32,037 nucleotides of DNA from Planctomycetaceae bacterium. Lineage in GTDB: Bacteria > Planctomycetota > Planctomycetia > Planctomycetales > Planctomycetaceae. The notes below the pieces were generated by a model. It had not been told where the DNA came from, did not search any database, and worked only from the letters and a program-made list of their open reading frames with translations. Positions 24,844 through 32,037 of the stretch are shown here, piece by piece. The stretch is taken from positions 1 through 32,037 of the forward strand of contig PBOJ01000133.1 in assembly GCA_002724315.1 (NCBI GenBank), in the 5' to 3' direction. Made by a program: the position numbers and the translations under genes. Within the stretch, counting starts at the first letter, position 1. Each line of letters begins with the position of its first letter.

Positions 24844-27462
24844 ATGAAAACCGACGAAATCCGCGAGCGGTACCTCGCGTTCTTCGAGTCCAAGGGTCAC
24901 ACCCGCCGCCCGACCGATGTGCTGGTCCCCCCCGACGACCCGACCGTGCTGTTCACGCCGGCAGGAATGAACCAGTTCAAGAACCAGTTCCTGGGCGTCG
25001 GTCCACTGGACTTCACCCGGGCCGCGACCTGCCAGATGTGCCTGAGAACCGGCGACATCGGCAACGTCGGTGTAACCGCCTACCACCACACCTTTTTCGA
25101 GATGCTGGGAAACTTCTCGTTCGGAGATTATTTCAAGACCGAGGCCATTCAATGGGCTTGGGAGTTCCTGACCGGGGCCGACTGGATGTCCCTGGACCCC
25201 GACCGGCTCAGTGCCACCGTCTTCCTGGACGACGACGAGGCATACCGAACATGGCACGACGAAATCGGCCTGCCCGAATCGCGAATCCGGCGGGACGACG
25301 AACACGAGAACTTCTGGCCGGCTGGTTCACCGACCAACGGTCCGGACGGAGTCTGCGGACCTTGCAGCGAGATCTTTTATGACACCGGTGAGGGCGAGCC
25401 GGTGGAGATCTGGAACCTGGTCTTTACCCAGTTCAATCGGGTTGGCAACCCTCCCGACAACCTCCGACCGCTGCCCTCCAAGAACATCGATACCGGAATG
25501 GGCCTGGAGCGGATGGCCGCGGTGATGCAGGCGGTCCGCAGCAACTTCGAGATCGACAGCCTTCGCCCCTTGTGCGAGGCCGCCGGCGAGGTGGTGGGTG
25601 CCGACTATTCCTTCGATGGAGAACACGGTCGGCCACTGCGACGAATCGCCGACCACGCCCGCGCTGTCACGTTCTGCATCCACGAGGGCGTCGAACCCGG
25701 CAACGACAAGCAAAGTTACGTCGTACGACAGTTGCTGCGGCGGGCGATGCTGGAAGGATACCTGCTGGGGCAACATGCGCCGTTCCTGCACCAACTGGTC
25801 CCGGCGGTCGTCACCGCGATGAAAGCGGCTTACCCCGACCTCGTCCAGTCAGCCGACCCGGTCGCCAACGTGATCCTCGAAGAGGAGAACCAGTTCCTGG
25901 ACATCGTTGAACGGGGAGTGGGGAAATTCGAGAAGCTGGCAGCTGCCGCCGGATCGGAGGGTCGGGACCAGATCACCGGCGACGAAGCCTTCGATCTGCA
26001 CCAGACCGATGGCTTTCTCGTGGAGTTGACCGAGGCCCTGGCCGCACGATCGGGCATGACCGTCGACCGCGATCAGTTTGATGCCCGGATGAAACAGCAC
26101 ATGGCCGGAAGCGGGTCCGGCGCGTTCCTTGACAGCGTGATGGCTGCCGGCCCACTCGATGAACTCCGCAACCGAATCGGTGGCACCGAGTTTCTCGGTT
26201 ACGACACAACCGAGGAGACAGTGCGAATCGAGGGTGTGATTGCCGCTGGCGAACTGGTGGCGACATGGTCGGAAACCGGTGAGACAGCCACCGCGGCCGT
26301 GGTGCTCGACCAGACACCGTTCTACGGAGAAGCCGGCGGGCAGGTGGGTGACATCGGCCAGTTGACCGGCGACGGGGTCGTCTTCAACATCACCGACACG
26401 CAACGCGACGGTGAACTGCTGCTGCACATCGGCCACCTCGAATCCGGAGTTCTTTCTTCGGGCGACCAGCTCACCGCCAGTGTCGACTCCCTGCGACGGT
26501 CGGGCATTCGCCGAGCCCACTCTGCCACACACCTGCTGCATCACGCGCTGCACATTGTGCTCGGCCAAAACGCCATGCAACGCGGCTCGAAGGTCGAACG
26601 CGACGCTCTTCGGTTCGACTTCGCACACAAACAACCCGTGACGGCCGAGGAGATCCGTCGCATCGAAGACGAAATCAATGCCCGTGTGGCCGAAGGTGCC
26701 TCGGTCACGACGGAGATCATGGCCCTGGAAGACGCTCGCCAGGCCGGAGCAATGGCCCTGTTCGGCGAAAAGTACCCCGACGATGTGCGAGTGGTACAAA
26801 TGGGGGAATTCAGCACCGAACTGTGTGGCGGCACTCACCTCTCGAACACCGGCCAGGTTGGCCTCTGCCGCGTCGTCTCCGAAGAACCGGTGGCCAAGGG
26901 CGTACGGCGGATCTCGGCACTCACCGGTCCCAGGGCACTCGAACAAATCCGACACACCGAGTCGATCGTCAAGGAACTCACCATCGCGATGAAGGCGCCG
27001 GCCGAGGACCTGCTGGGACGGATCGAATCGTTGCAGGAGGAACTCAAGGACACCCAGAAGCAACTTCAGCAGCACAGCCGTTCGGCGATCGCCGGGACGG
27101 CCGACACGCTGATCGACGGAGCCGAGGTGATTGACGGAGTGCGGATCGTGGCTCACCGGGCCGAGGGTGTCGACCGTGAGGGACTTCGGGACTTCGCTGA
27201 CCAGCTTCGAGACAAGGCGTCACCGGTGGCACTGATCGTCGCGGCTGAGGTGGATGGCAAGGTCGCCCTGACCGCTGCCGTCAGCCGCGAACTGATCGAC
27301 CGGGGACTCAACGCCGGCGAGTGTGTTCGTGCCGCAGCCCAGGTGGTCGGAGGCGGAGGAGGTGGTCGGCCGGATCTGGCCGAAGCCGGTGGCAAGGACC
27401 CGGGTCGTATCGACGAGGCACTGGAAGCAGGAGTGGCGGTCTATCGCGCGACACTCTCCTGA
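24844..27462 (+). CDS. alaS: Alanyl-tRNA synthetase
   Basis: An 872-aa class II synthetase, normal in length, that charges tRNA-Ala. The catalytic core starts [19 protein letters not shown] and contains [57 protein letters not shown] and [12 protein letters not shown]. The editing domain has the zinc motifs [11 protein letters not shown] and [12 protein letters not shown]. The C-terminal C-Ala domain ends with the Gly-rich [15 protein letters not shown]. In the region usually reading TTSQxCxRxGGKxNDLENVG this protein has [17 protein letters not shown]: a few residues shorter and with an added CxxC. ATG 24844 is right at the start of the conserved core. It ends 9 bp from the end of the convergent DapA-family gene. 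Confidence 0.98.
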   Translation: MKTDEIRERYLAFFESKGHTRRPTDVLVPPDDPTVLFTPAGMNQFKNQFLGVGPLDFTRAATCQMCLRTGDIGNVGVTAYHHTFFEMLGNFSFGDYFKTEAIQWAWEFLTGADWMSLDPDRLSATVFLDDDEAYRTWHDEIGLPESRIRRDDEHENFWPAGSPTNGPDGVCGPCSEIFYDTGEGEPVEIWNLVFTQFNRVGNPPDNLRPLPSKNIDTGMGLERMAAVMQAVRSNFEIDSLRPLCEAAGEVVGADYSFDGEHGRPLRRIADHARAVTFCIHEGVEPGNDKQSYVVRQLLRRAMLEGYLLGQHAPFLHQLVPAVVTAMKAAYPDLVQSADPVANVILEEENQFLDIVERGVGKFEKLAAAAGSEGRDQITGDEAFDLHQTDGFLVELTEALAARSGMTVDRDQFDARMKQHMAGSGSGAFLDSVMAAGPLDELRNRIGGTEFLGYDTTEETVRIEGVIAAGELVATWSETGETATAAVVLDQTPFYGEAGGQVGDIGQLTGDGVVFNITDTQRDGELLLHIGHLESGVLSSGDQLTASVDSLRRSGIRRAHSATHLLHHALHIVLGQNAMQRGSKVERDALRFDFAHKQPVTAEEIRRIEDEINARVAEGASVTTEIMALEDARQAGAMALFGEKYPDDVRVVQMGEFSTELCGGTHLSNTGQVGLCRVVSEEPVAKGVRRISALTGPRALEQIRHTESIVKELTIAMKAPAEDLLGRIESLQEELKDTQKQLQQHSRSAIAGTADTLIDGAEVIDGVRIVAHRAEGVDREGLRDFADQLRDKASPVALIVAAEVDGKVALTAAVSRELIDRGLNAGECVRAAAQVVGGGGGGRPDLAEAGGKDPGRIDEALEAGVAVYRATLS

Positions 27463-27471
27463 TGGATGGCA

Positions 27472-28497
27472 CTAGACCAACGCCACGCCTCGACGCTTCA
27501 GTTCGCTCATTATCGTGTCGACCAGTTCGTTCACCTCGCCCGGTCCGAGATCACCGCTGGCTGAGGCAACCGGCTGACTGCCAACCGGATTCGCACCACA
27601 ACCGTGTTCGGCCAACAGCCCCTGCAGTTTGCCGCTGAGCGATTCCAGATCACTGACAAGCGTGGGCGTTTGCGGCTGACGCCCTTGGCCCATGTGGAAA
27701 CCTCGCAGAGAAGCTCCCAACCGAAAACCGTCGGGGAATTCGGGCCCCTGGATCATCGTGTCGAACAGCGTTACCAGGCCGTATTGAACCCGTCGCGCCT
27801 CCTCCAGATTTCCGGCCATGGTCAGTTCGTAGAGCTTGCGAGTGACCTCGGGCACGACCCCGGAACTGGCGTTGGTTCCACCGTCACATCCGGCCAACAG
27901 CATCGGCATCAACGACGCATCCCAGCCAGTCATGAACGAGAACTCGGGCCGGAGCGGCCGGACGGCCTGGATCATCCGAATCATGTGTGGCAGATCACCG
28001 CTGGAGTCCTTGATCGCCACCACTTTCTCGCACTCTTCAGCCAACCGGCAGACGGTTGGCACGTCAATCGGAGAAGCGAACATCGGGATGTTGTACAGCG
28101 TGACATCGACCGGTGTGTTGCGGGCAATCTCTCGGAAGTAAGCGTAGACCGCCTCGGGGCCAAGCCGGTAATAAAATGGCGCGACAATCGCGACGGCACG
28201 AACTCCCAATTCGTGGTAGTACTCGCAGGCGGCCACCGTCTCACGAACATTCGCCTCGGCCGCTCCTGCCAGGATTGGCACTCGCCCGTCAACCTGGTCG
28301 GCGATGATCTCCACGATCCGACGCCGTTCCTCAACCGTGAAACGGGTGAATTCCCCGGTCGATCCGTTGGGATAGAGACCGTGCACGCCGCGATCGATCA
28401 ACCAATCGACATATCGCCGCAATTCGGATTCGTTGATCTCACCCCGCTGGTCCAGCGGAACGAGGTTGGGAGTGAAGATCCCTGTCAGTCTGCTCAT
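27472..28497 (-). CDS. DapA-family (dihydrodipicolinate synthase/N-acetylneuraminate lyase) aldolase with C-terminal extension
   Basis: A 341-aa class I (Schiff-base) lyase/aldolase, about 40 residues longer than ordinary DapA proteins. The TIM barrel is residues 1-298: GSTGEF (45-50) binds the pyruvate-type carboxylate, Y135 (TLYNIP) and the Schiff-base K163 (VAIKDSSGD) are in place, and [20 protein letters not shown] follows. After the barrel come a Gly/Pro/Ser/Ala linker (299-319) and an amphipathic helix ([17 protein letters not shown], 321-337), much like a microcompartment encapsulation peptide. Real dapA is not implied: the family also holds lyases for sialic acid, hydroxy-oxo-acids and sugar-acid derivatives. 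ATG 28497. The NhaC-family gene lies 183 bp upstream on the same strand. CGATCAAAGATCG (28506-28518), a 5-bp inverted repeat, lies just before the start. Confidence 0.9.
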   Translation of the reverse strand: MSRLTGIFTPNLVPLDQRGEINESELRRYVDWLIDRGVHGLYPNGSTGEFTRFTVEERRRIVEIIADQVDGRVPILAGAAEANVRETVAACEYYHELGVRAVAIVAPFYYRLGPEAVYAYFREIARNTPVDVTLYNIPMFASPIDVPTVCRLAEECEKVVAIKDSSGDLPHMIRMIQAVRPLRPEFSFMTGWDASLMPMLLAGCDGGTNASSGVVPEVTRKLYELTMAGNLEEARRVQYGLVTLFDTMIQGPEFPDGFRLGASLRGFHMGQGRQPQTPTLVSDLESLSGKLQGLLAEHGCGANPVGSQPVASASGDLGPGEVNELVDTIMSELKRRGVALV

Positions 28498-28680
28498 GGT
28501 TCACTCGATCAAAGATCGTTTCGGGAAAAGCTGCGGAACGAGATGGTTCGAGCCTAACCGAAGACACGGCGAACCGGGGACACTGGATGGAGTGAGACCG
28601 GGGAAACTCGGCAAGCCGGGCCGGTTGGGACGAGCTTGACGGCTGGACCGGTCGTAGGTCCTGGACCCGATTGCGAAGGT

Positions 28681-30324
28681 TCACACTTCCGGAGCGGGCC
28701 CAGAGATCACGGCCTCGTCACCACTCGCATCACCAGCACCCCCGATCGGAACACGGCCCAGCAGACGGGGAACCGCGACAGCCACAGCCACGCCAGCCGG
28801 AAGGCAGAGCCACACCGGCACGCCCCACCCGATCGGGATGTAGCCGACAAGCAGCGATGCGACGGCAACGGCAAACGCGTAGGGAGCCTGTGTGCCGACA
28901 TGATCGAGATGATCGCAACCGGCGGCAGCCGAAGAGAGAACCGTGGTATCGGAGATCGGCGAGCAATGATCACCGAAAATGGCCCCGGCCAGCACCGCAC
29001 CGAGCGTCCCCAGCAGAATGGGATCGTCGGGGACCGGTGTTCCCATCAATTCCCAGGCAATCCGCACCGAGACCGGGATCAACAAGGCCATCGTCGAAAA
29101 GGAACTGCCGGTGGCCAAGGCAATAGCCGCTGCGAGCACAAACGAGATCGCCGGCATCCATTCGGGCGGGAGTTGCCTTCCTGTCACCTCGACCAGGTAA
29201 TCGGCGGTCCCCAGGGCTCCCTGGTCGCACACGGCCCCCAGCCCCCAGGCCAGCACCAGGACCCAGAGGGCCTGAAACATGCTGCCTCCTCCACGGACCC
29301 AGCCCACGAGAGACTGTCTGAATGAAATCGCTCCGGTCCCCCAGGTCATCAACAAGCTCGAGAGCGACGCGAGCAACGACGCCCAGAGCATCACCCACAA
29401 CACCGCGTCGCTCCCGAGAATGGCCAGCCCTCCCACCAGGCCACCCACCAGGCTTGCCAGCGGCACTACGGCATTGATGATCAACCCGCGGCGGTGGATG
29501 TCACCAGGAATCTCGTCCATCGCCGGGGGAGCGCTGCTGCCGGTTCGAACCACCTCGCCGGTGGAAACCGCCCGCTGTTCGGCAACGGCCATCGGACCGA
29601 AATCACGGCCGGTCCGTGCCACTGTCCAGACAAAGACCAGGAGCAGGACCGAATAGAACCGGTAGGGAATCGTCTGCAGGAACAGTCCGTAGGCATCAAC
29701 GTCCTGGCCCAGTTTCGAGAAGACATCGCCAATCAAGTTCACCTCGTAGCCAACCCATGTCGAGATCATGGCCAGACCCGCGACGGGAGCGGCCGTGGAA
29801 TCGATCAGGAAGGCCAGTTTCTCCCGCGAAATTCTCAGGCGATCGGTGATCGGCCGCATCGACGTCCCCACCACAAGCGTGTTGGCGTAATCGTCGAAGA
29901 AGATCGCCAGACCAAGCCCACAGGTCAGTTGTTGTCCGTGTCGCCGGTCACGTCCGGGCCGGATCAACCGGGAGATCACAGCCTGCATGGATCCGTTGCG
30001 GGTGATAACTCCAATCGTTGTTCCCAGCAGGGTGGTAAACAGCAGGATCACGGCGTGTTCACGGAAATTGTCCGAATCCCCCACAAGGTAGTCACGAAAC
30101 AACGCCACCGTCGCCTCGGTCACATCGCCGCGGGCCACCAGCAGCGAGCCGGTGACGACTCCGATCAACAGTGCCAGAGCCACACGACGGAAGAGCACAG
30201 CCATCCCGATCGCCAGCAGCGGCGGCAGCAAGCTCCACACCCCCAGGTGTTTCACGACGTCGAGTTGCGGTTCAGCAACCGCCGCCGTCTCGGCCAGCAA
30301 CAAAGGCACAGTTTCCGCCGACAT
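28681..30324 (-). CDS. NhaC-family Na+/H+ antiporter
   Basis: A 547-aa polytopic inner-membrane carrier (about 11-13 spans) of the NhaC superfamily. Typical sequences are the Gly/Ala-rich spans around LLFTTLLGTTIGVITRNGSM, FFDDYANTLVVGTSMRP with its Asp pair, LIDSTAAPVAGLAMISTWVG, ATGSSFSTMALLIPVSV and GAIFGDHCSPISDTTVLSSA. Family members exchange Na+ for H+, and some (MleN type) exchange Na+/H+ together with malate and lactate, so a carboxylate substrate is possible. The start is taken as ATG 30324, which follows a GTG at 30327. It lies 60 bp after the histidine kinase gene on the same strand, with a 7-bp stem-loop between. The DapA-family gene follows, so transporter and enzyme may handle the same acid (inference). 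Confidence 0.9.
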   Translation of the reverse strand: MSAETVPLLLAETAAVAEPQLDVVKHLGVWSLLPPLLAIGMAVLFRRVALALLIGVVTGSLLVARGDVTEATVALFRDYLVGDSDNFREHAVILLFTTLLGTTIGVITRNGSMQAVISRLIRPGRDRRHGQQLTCGLGLAIFFDDYANTLVVGTSMRPITDRLRISREKLAFLIDSTAAPVAGLAMISTWVGYEVNLIGDVFSKLGQDVDAYGLFLQTIPYRFYSVLLLVFVWTVARTGRDFGPMAVAEQRAVSTGEVVRTGSSAPPAMDEIPGDIHRRGLIINAVVPLASLVGGLVGGLAILGSDAVLWVMLWASLLASLSSLLMTWGTGAISFRQSLVGWVRGGGSMFQALWVLVLAWGLGAVCDQGALGTADYLVEVTGRQLPPEWMPAISFVLAAAIALATGSSFSTMALLIPVSVRIAWELMGTPVPDDPILLGTLGAVLAGAIFGDHCSPISDTTVLSSAAAGCDHLDHVGTQAPYAFAVAVASLLVGYIPIGWGVPVWLCLPAGVAVAVAVPRLLGRVPIGGAGDASGDEAVISGPAPEV

Positions 30325-30352
30325 CACTCGCAGGTCCCGCCGCGGTCAGGAT

Positions 30353-30375
30353 TGGTCGGGAACGGAGACCGACCA
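30353..30375. other. Stem-loop between the histidine kinase and NhaC genes
   Basis: A perfect 7-bp inverted repeat TGGTCGG/CCGACCA with a 9-base loop, in the 60-bp gap between the two minus-strand genes. No T-run follows, so it would be a weak or factor-dependent terminator, or a processing/attenuation hairpin that lowers read-through into the transporter gene. Confidence 0.35.
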
Positions 30376-30384
30376 TCTCGCGAC

Positions 30385-31080
30385 TCAGGCCGCGCGTGGC
30401 CAGAACACCCGAACGCAAAGTCCGCTCGGTTCGTTTGGCTCGACCTCGATCCGTCCCCCGTGCAGATTGACGATCCGCCAGCATTTCGGCAAGCCGAAGC
30501 CCAGGCCTCGGCCGGCCTGACGACCCGAATAAAACGGATCGAACAGGTGTCGCTGGGAAACCGCGTCAAGTCCGGGACCCTGGTCTCGGATTTCCAGAAC
30601 AGCCGAGTCACCATCGGAAACAGTCACCTCGACAACCCCCTCGGTATCGGCCTCGAGAGCATTGGTCAGCAGTTCCTCGACCACGACTGCCAACTGACCG
30701 AGATCGGCATGGACCGGTACCGGACCGGCCCCATCCACGGCAACCCGCCCTTCTCGCTCGGGACGCCCCTGGATGACACCACGAGTCACCGTGTCCACCA
30801 CCTCGGACAAGTCGCCGGCACGCGATTCGGACTGCGGCGGCCGGGCAAAAAGCATCACGTCCGAGATCATGTCCCGAACTCGGTAGGCCTGGCCCGCGAT
30901 CGTCTCCAGCGCCTGACGCCGTGCCGGATCGGTTTCGTCCCGCAGCAACAGTTGCACGCGTCCCACGATCGTCGCCAGCGGATTGTTCAACTCATGTCCC
31001 GCCCCGGCCGCAAATTCGGCCAGGGACTCCAGACGCGAGTCGTCAGCCGCCACAGTGACGGGTTCGGTTTGCCCGCTCAT
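30385..31080 (-). CDS. Soluble sensor histidine kinase without a sensor domain
   Basis: A 231-aa cytoplasmic kinase that is only the transmitter: a dimerisation/phosphoacceptor helix pair (H29 in GAGHELNNPLATIVGR) followed at once by the ATP-binding domain, with N-box EELLTNALEA, G1 DQGPGL, the F-box-like HLFDPFYSG and G2 GRGLGFGLPK. There is no membrane span, PAS or GAF domain, so the signal must come from a partner or through the last residues before the helices. The start is ATG 31080, with GAGG at 8-bp spacing; GTG 31089 lies on top of that site. Its partner is the response regulator 34 bp upstream, and it would be co-transcribed with it. Confidence 0.9.
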   Translation of the reverse strand: MSGQTEPVTVAADDSRLESLAEFAAGAGHELNNPLATIVGRVQLLLRDETDPARRQALETIAGQAYRVRDMISDVMLFARPPQSESRAGDLSEVVDTVTRGVIQGRPEREGRVAVDGAGPVPVHADLGQLAVVVEELLTNALEADTEGVVEVTVSDGDSAVLEIRDQGPGLDAVSQRHLFDPFYSGRQAGRGLGFGLPKCWRIVNLHGGRIEVEPNEPSGLCVRVFWPRAA

Positions 31081-31114
31081 CGCAGCCACCTCGAGAACCC
31101 TTTGAACCCACCGA

Positions 31115-31699
31115 TCAGGCGGGCACCTCGATATCGAGCAACTCGCAGACGCGGGCGAACAACGAGTCGACTTCGAACGGCTTCTGCATGAAATCGTCGG
31201 CTCCCGCCTCTTTCAAGTCGTCAATCTTGTCGGCTTCGACCATCCCGCTGATGCAGATGATTCGAACGTCATCGAGAGTCGAGTCACTGCGGACCCGCTG
31301 ACAAACTTCCTTGCCGTTGATATCCGGAAGCATCACATCCAGCACGATGATGTCCGGCTTGTACTCCTTGACCATCATTCCGGCGTCGAAACCGTTGTTG
31401 GCCACCCGCACATCGAATCGTCCATCGGCGTCGAAGACGTCACGGATCAGTTCAACCAGTTCCTCATCGTCGTCAACGATCAACGCCTTGCGACGGCCGC
31501 TTTCCAGGGCATCGGTCGGGATGCCGTTGTCCTTCATGAAACGATAGAGAACATCCCGGGGAATGCGGCGGAACCGCGATCCGGGAACTCGGAACCCTTT
31601 CAACTGTCCGGAGTCAAAACAGCGGATAATCGTCTGTTGTGAAACGTTACAAATCTTGGCCGCTTCGCCGGTTGTGAAGACAGTCTTCATTGTGTCCAT
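31115..31699 (-). CDS. Response regulator with N-terminal excisionase/MerR-type HTH and C-terminal receiver
   Basis: A 194-aa transcription regulator with reversed domain order. Residues 6-56 are an excisionase-like winged helix-turn-helix (FTTGEAAKICNVSQQTIIR, then GQLKGFRVPGSRFRRIPRD), known from HTH_17/MerR-like proteins. Residues 70-190 are a CheY-like receiver: the acidic pocket DDD (76-78), the phospho-acceptor D121 (IIVLDVMLPD), S151 and K173 (MQKPF). The start is ATG 31699, with AAGGA about 5 bp before it; ATG 31690 is an alternative. The linked kinase gene follows. The HTH may bind DNA as a dimer controlled by phosphorylation of the receiver. Excisionase-HTH/receiver proteins are, from general knowledge, common in planctomycetes; the DNA target here is not known. 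Confidence 0.92.
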   Translation of the reverse strand: MDTMKTVFTTGEAAKICNVSQQTIIRCFDSGQLKGFRVPGSRFRRIPRDVLYRFMKDNGIPTDALESGRRKALIVDDDEELVELIRDVFDADGRFDVRVANNGFDAGMMVKEYKPDIIVLDVMLPDINGKEVCQRVRSDSTLDDVRIICISGMVEADKIDDLKEAGADDFMQKPFEVDSLFARVCELLDIEVPA

Positions 31700-31848
31700 C
31701 CGTTCCTTGAATGGGGATCGCCCCGATCCTGCCGTGTGCAGAATCACTCGCAAAAAACAAGATTGGCCGATCCATGGCCGGGGTTTCGCAGCAAGTATCG
31801 GCACGCCGGTCTATGACGTCGATCTTGCCCTGTTTATCACGGGGGCCG

Positions 31849-31876
31849 ATTGTATCTATCTTCAAATATCGGTCAA
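31849..31876 (-). promoter_or_regulatory. Sigma-70-like promoter of the two-component operon, with operator-like palindrome
   Basis: On the minus strand the -35 TTGACC (31876-31871), a 16-bp spacer and the -10 TACAAT (31854-31849) match the consensus at five of six positions each. They lie 149 bp before ATG 31699, giving a leader of about 140 bases. A perfect inverted repeat TCGGT-CAAT-ACCGA (31869-31882) covers the -35, a classic place for a repressor or self-regulation by the HTH protein (inference). The rest of 31700-31965 shows no gene that I can support. Confidence 0.55.
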
Positions 31877-31965
31877 TACCGACCCTCCTCTCCAACTTTC
31901 CCTGCCGTCAACATCATCCGCGGGTTACCCAGCCCGCCATACCGGCAATCTCGGGCCGGAACAAC

Positions 31966-32037
31966 TCAGTCGGATTCCGCTTCGATCGGCTGCTGGAGAT
32001 GGACCATCAGCAGTGCCAGATCCGCGGGGGTGATGCC
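31966..32037 (-). CDS. 3' end of an unrecognised protein (partial)
   Basis: The minus strand reads in from the right edge as GITPADLALLMVHLQQPIEAESD and stops with TGA (plus-strand 31966-31968). The 23 residues have a helix-forming hydrophobic pattern and fit the codon use of the neighbours, so this looks like a real C-terminus. It is the gene upstream of the two-component operon on the same strand. The stretch is too short to name a family. Confidence 0.45.
   Translation of the reverse strand, partial: GITPADLALLMVHLQQPIEAESD

Noticed and set aside
28506..28518. CGATCAAAGATCG as operator of the DapA-family gene
   Set aside because: Short GATC-based repeat that is common by chance; no clear promoter around it. 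Mentioned in the gene entry only.
29494..31191. A 565-codon plus-strand open frame opposite the NhaC and kinase genes
   Set aside because: Runs across several well-supported minus-strand genes and has the His/Arg/Gln-rich look of antisense translation.

Overview
The window is about 32 kb of GC-rich, tightly packed bacterial chromosome. The gene content suggests a member of the Planctomycetota. Pointers are a secreted FGly-type sulfatase, a Tat-exported SMP-30-like protein, a DUF1573 protein beside a phosphoesterase-like/multihaem cytochrome fusion, and a response regulator whose DNA-binding part is an excisionase-type helix-turn-helix placed before the receiver. This is inferred from protein character only; there is no rRNA in the window. 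I see no insertion sequence, prophage, CRISPR array or tRNA.

Layout, left to right. (1) 1-3475, plus strand: the tail of an unrecognised gene, an ABC ATPase with one ABC-2 permease, and an MFS transporter. (2) 3467-3751, minus: a 94-aa hypothetical protein whose end overlaps the MFS gene; then a Tat-exported SMP-30/gluconolactonase-like protein on plus. (3) 9284-4980, minus: YhaM-like HD exoribonuclease, RNase R and GcvT. The two RNase genes are 6 bp apart and are probably co-transcribed. (4) 9499-14114, plus: ProS, then an unusual aldehyde dehydrogenase with an SDR16C-like short-chain dehydrogenase. (5) 14206-19277, plus: sulfatase, WecA/TagO-like phosphoglycosyltransferase and O-antigen ligase/polymerase, spaced 7 bp and -8 bp, so very likely one surface-polysaccharide operon. 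(6) 19451-23156, plus: DUF1573 protein, phosphoesterase-like/tetrahaem cytochrome fusion, DUF971 protein and CYTH-domain protein, nearly or actually overlapping. (7) 23327-27462, plus: recA and alaS, with a 389-bp gap that may hold a small damaged minus-strand gene. (8) 32037-27472, minus: the tail of an unknown gene, a response regulator/soluble histidine kinase pair, an NhaC-family antiporter and a DapA-family lyase/aldolase.

The window is mostly housekeeping (translation, recombination, RNA decay, one-carbon metabolism) plus surface and envelope functions. The signals most worth following are these. The DapA-family enzyme has a C-terminal linker and amphipathic helix that looks like a bacterial-microcompartment encapsulation peptide. 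A heptamer, CTAGAAT, recurs at promoter-like positions before five genes. The GYLEPCGC phosphoesterase-like domain fused to a tetrahaem cytochrome appears to lack the usual first metal motif. An ALDH/SDR16C pair looks like a two-step oxidation module. The response-regulator promoter has a palindrome over its -35 box.
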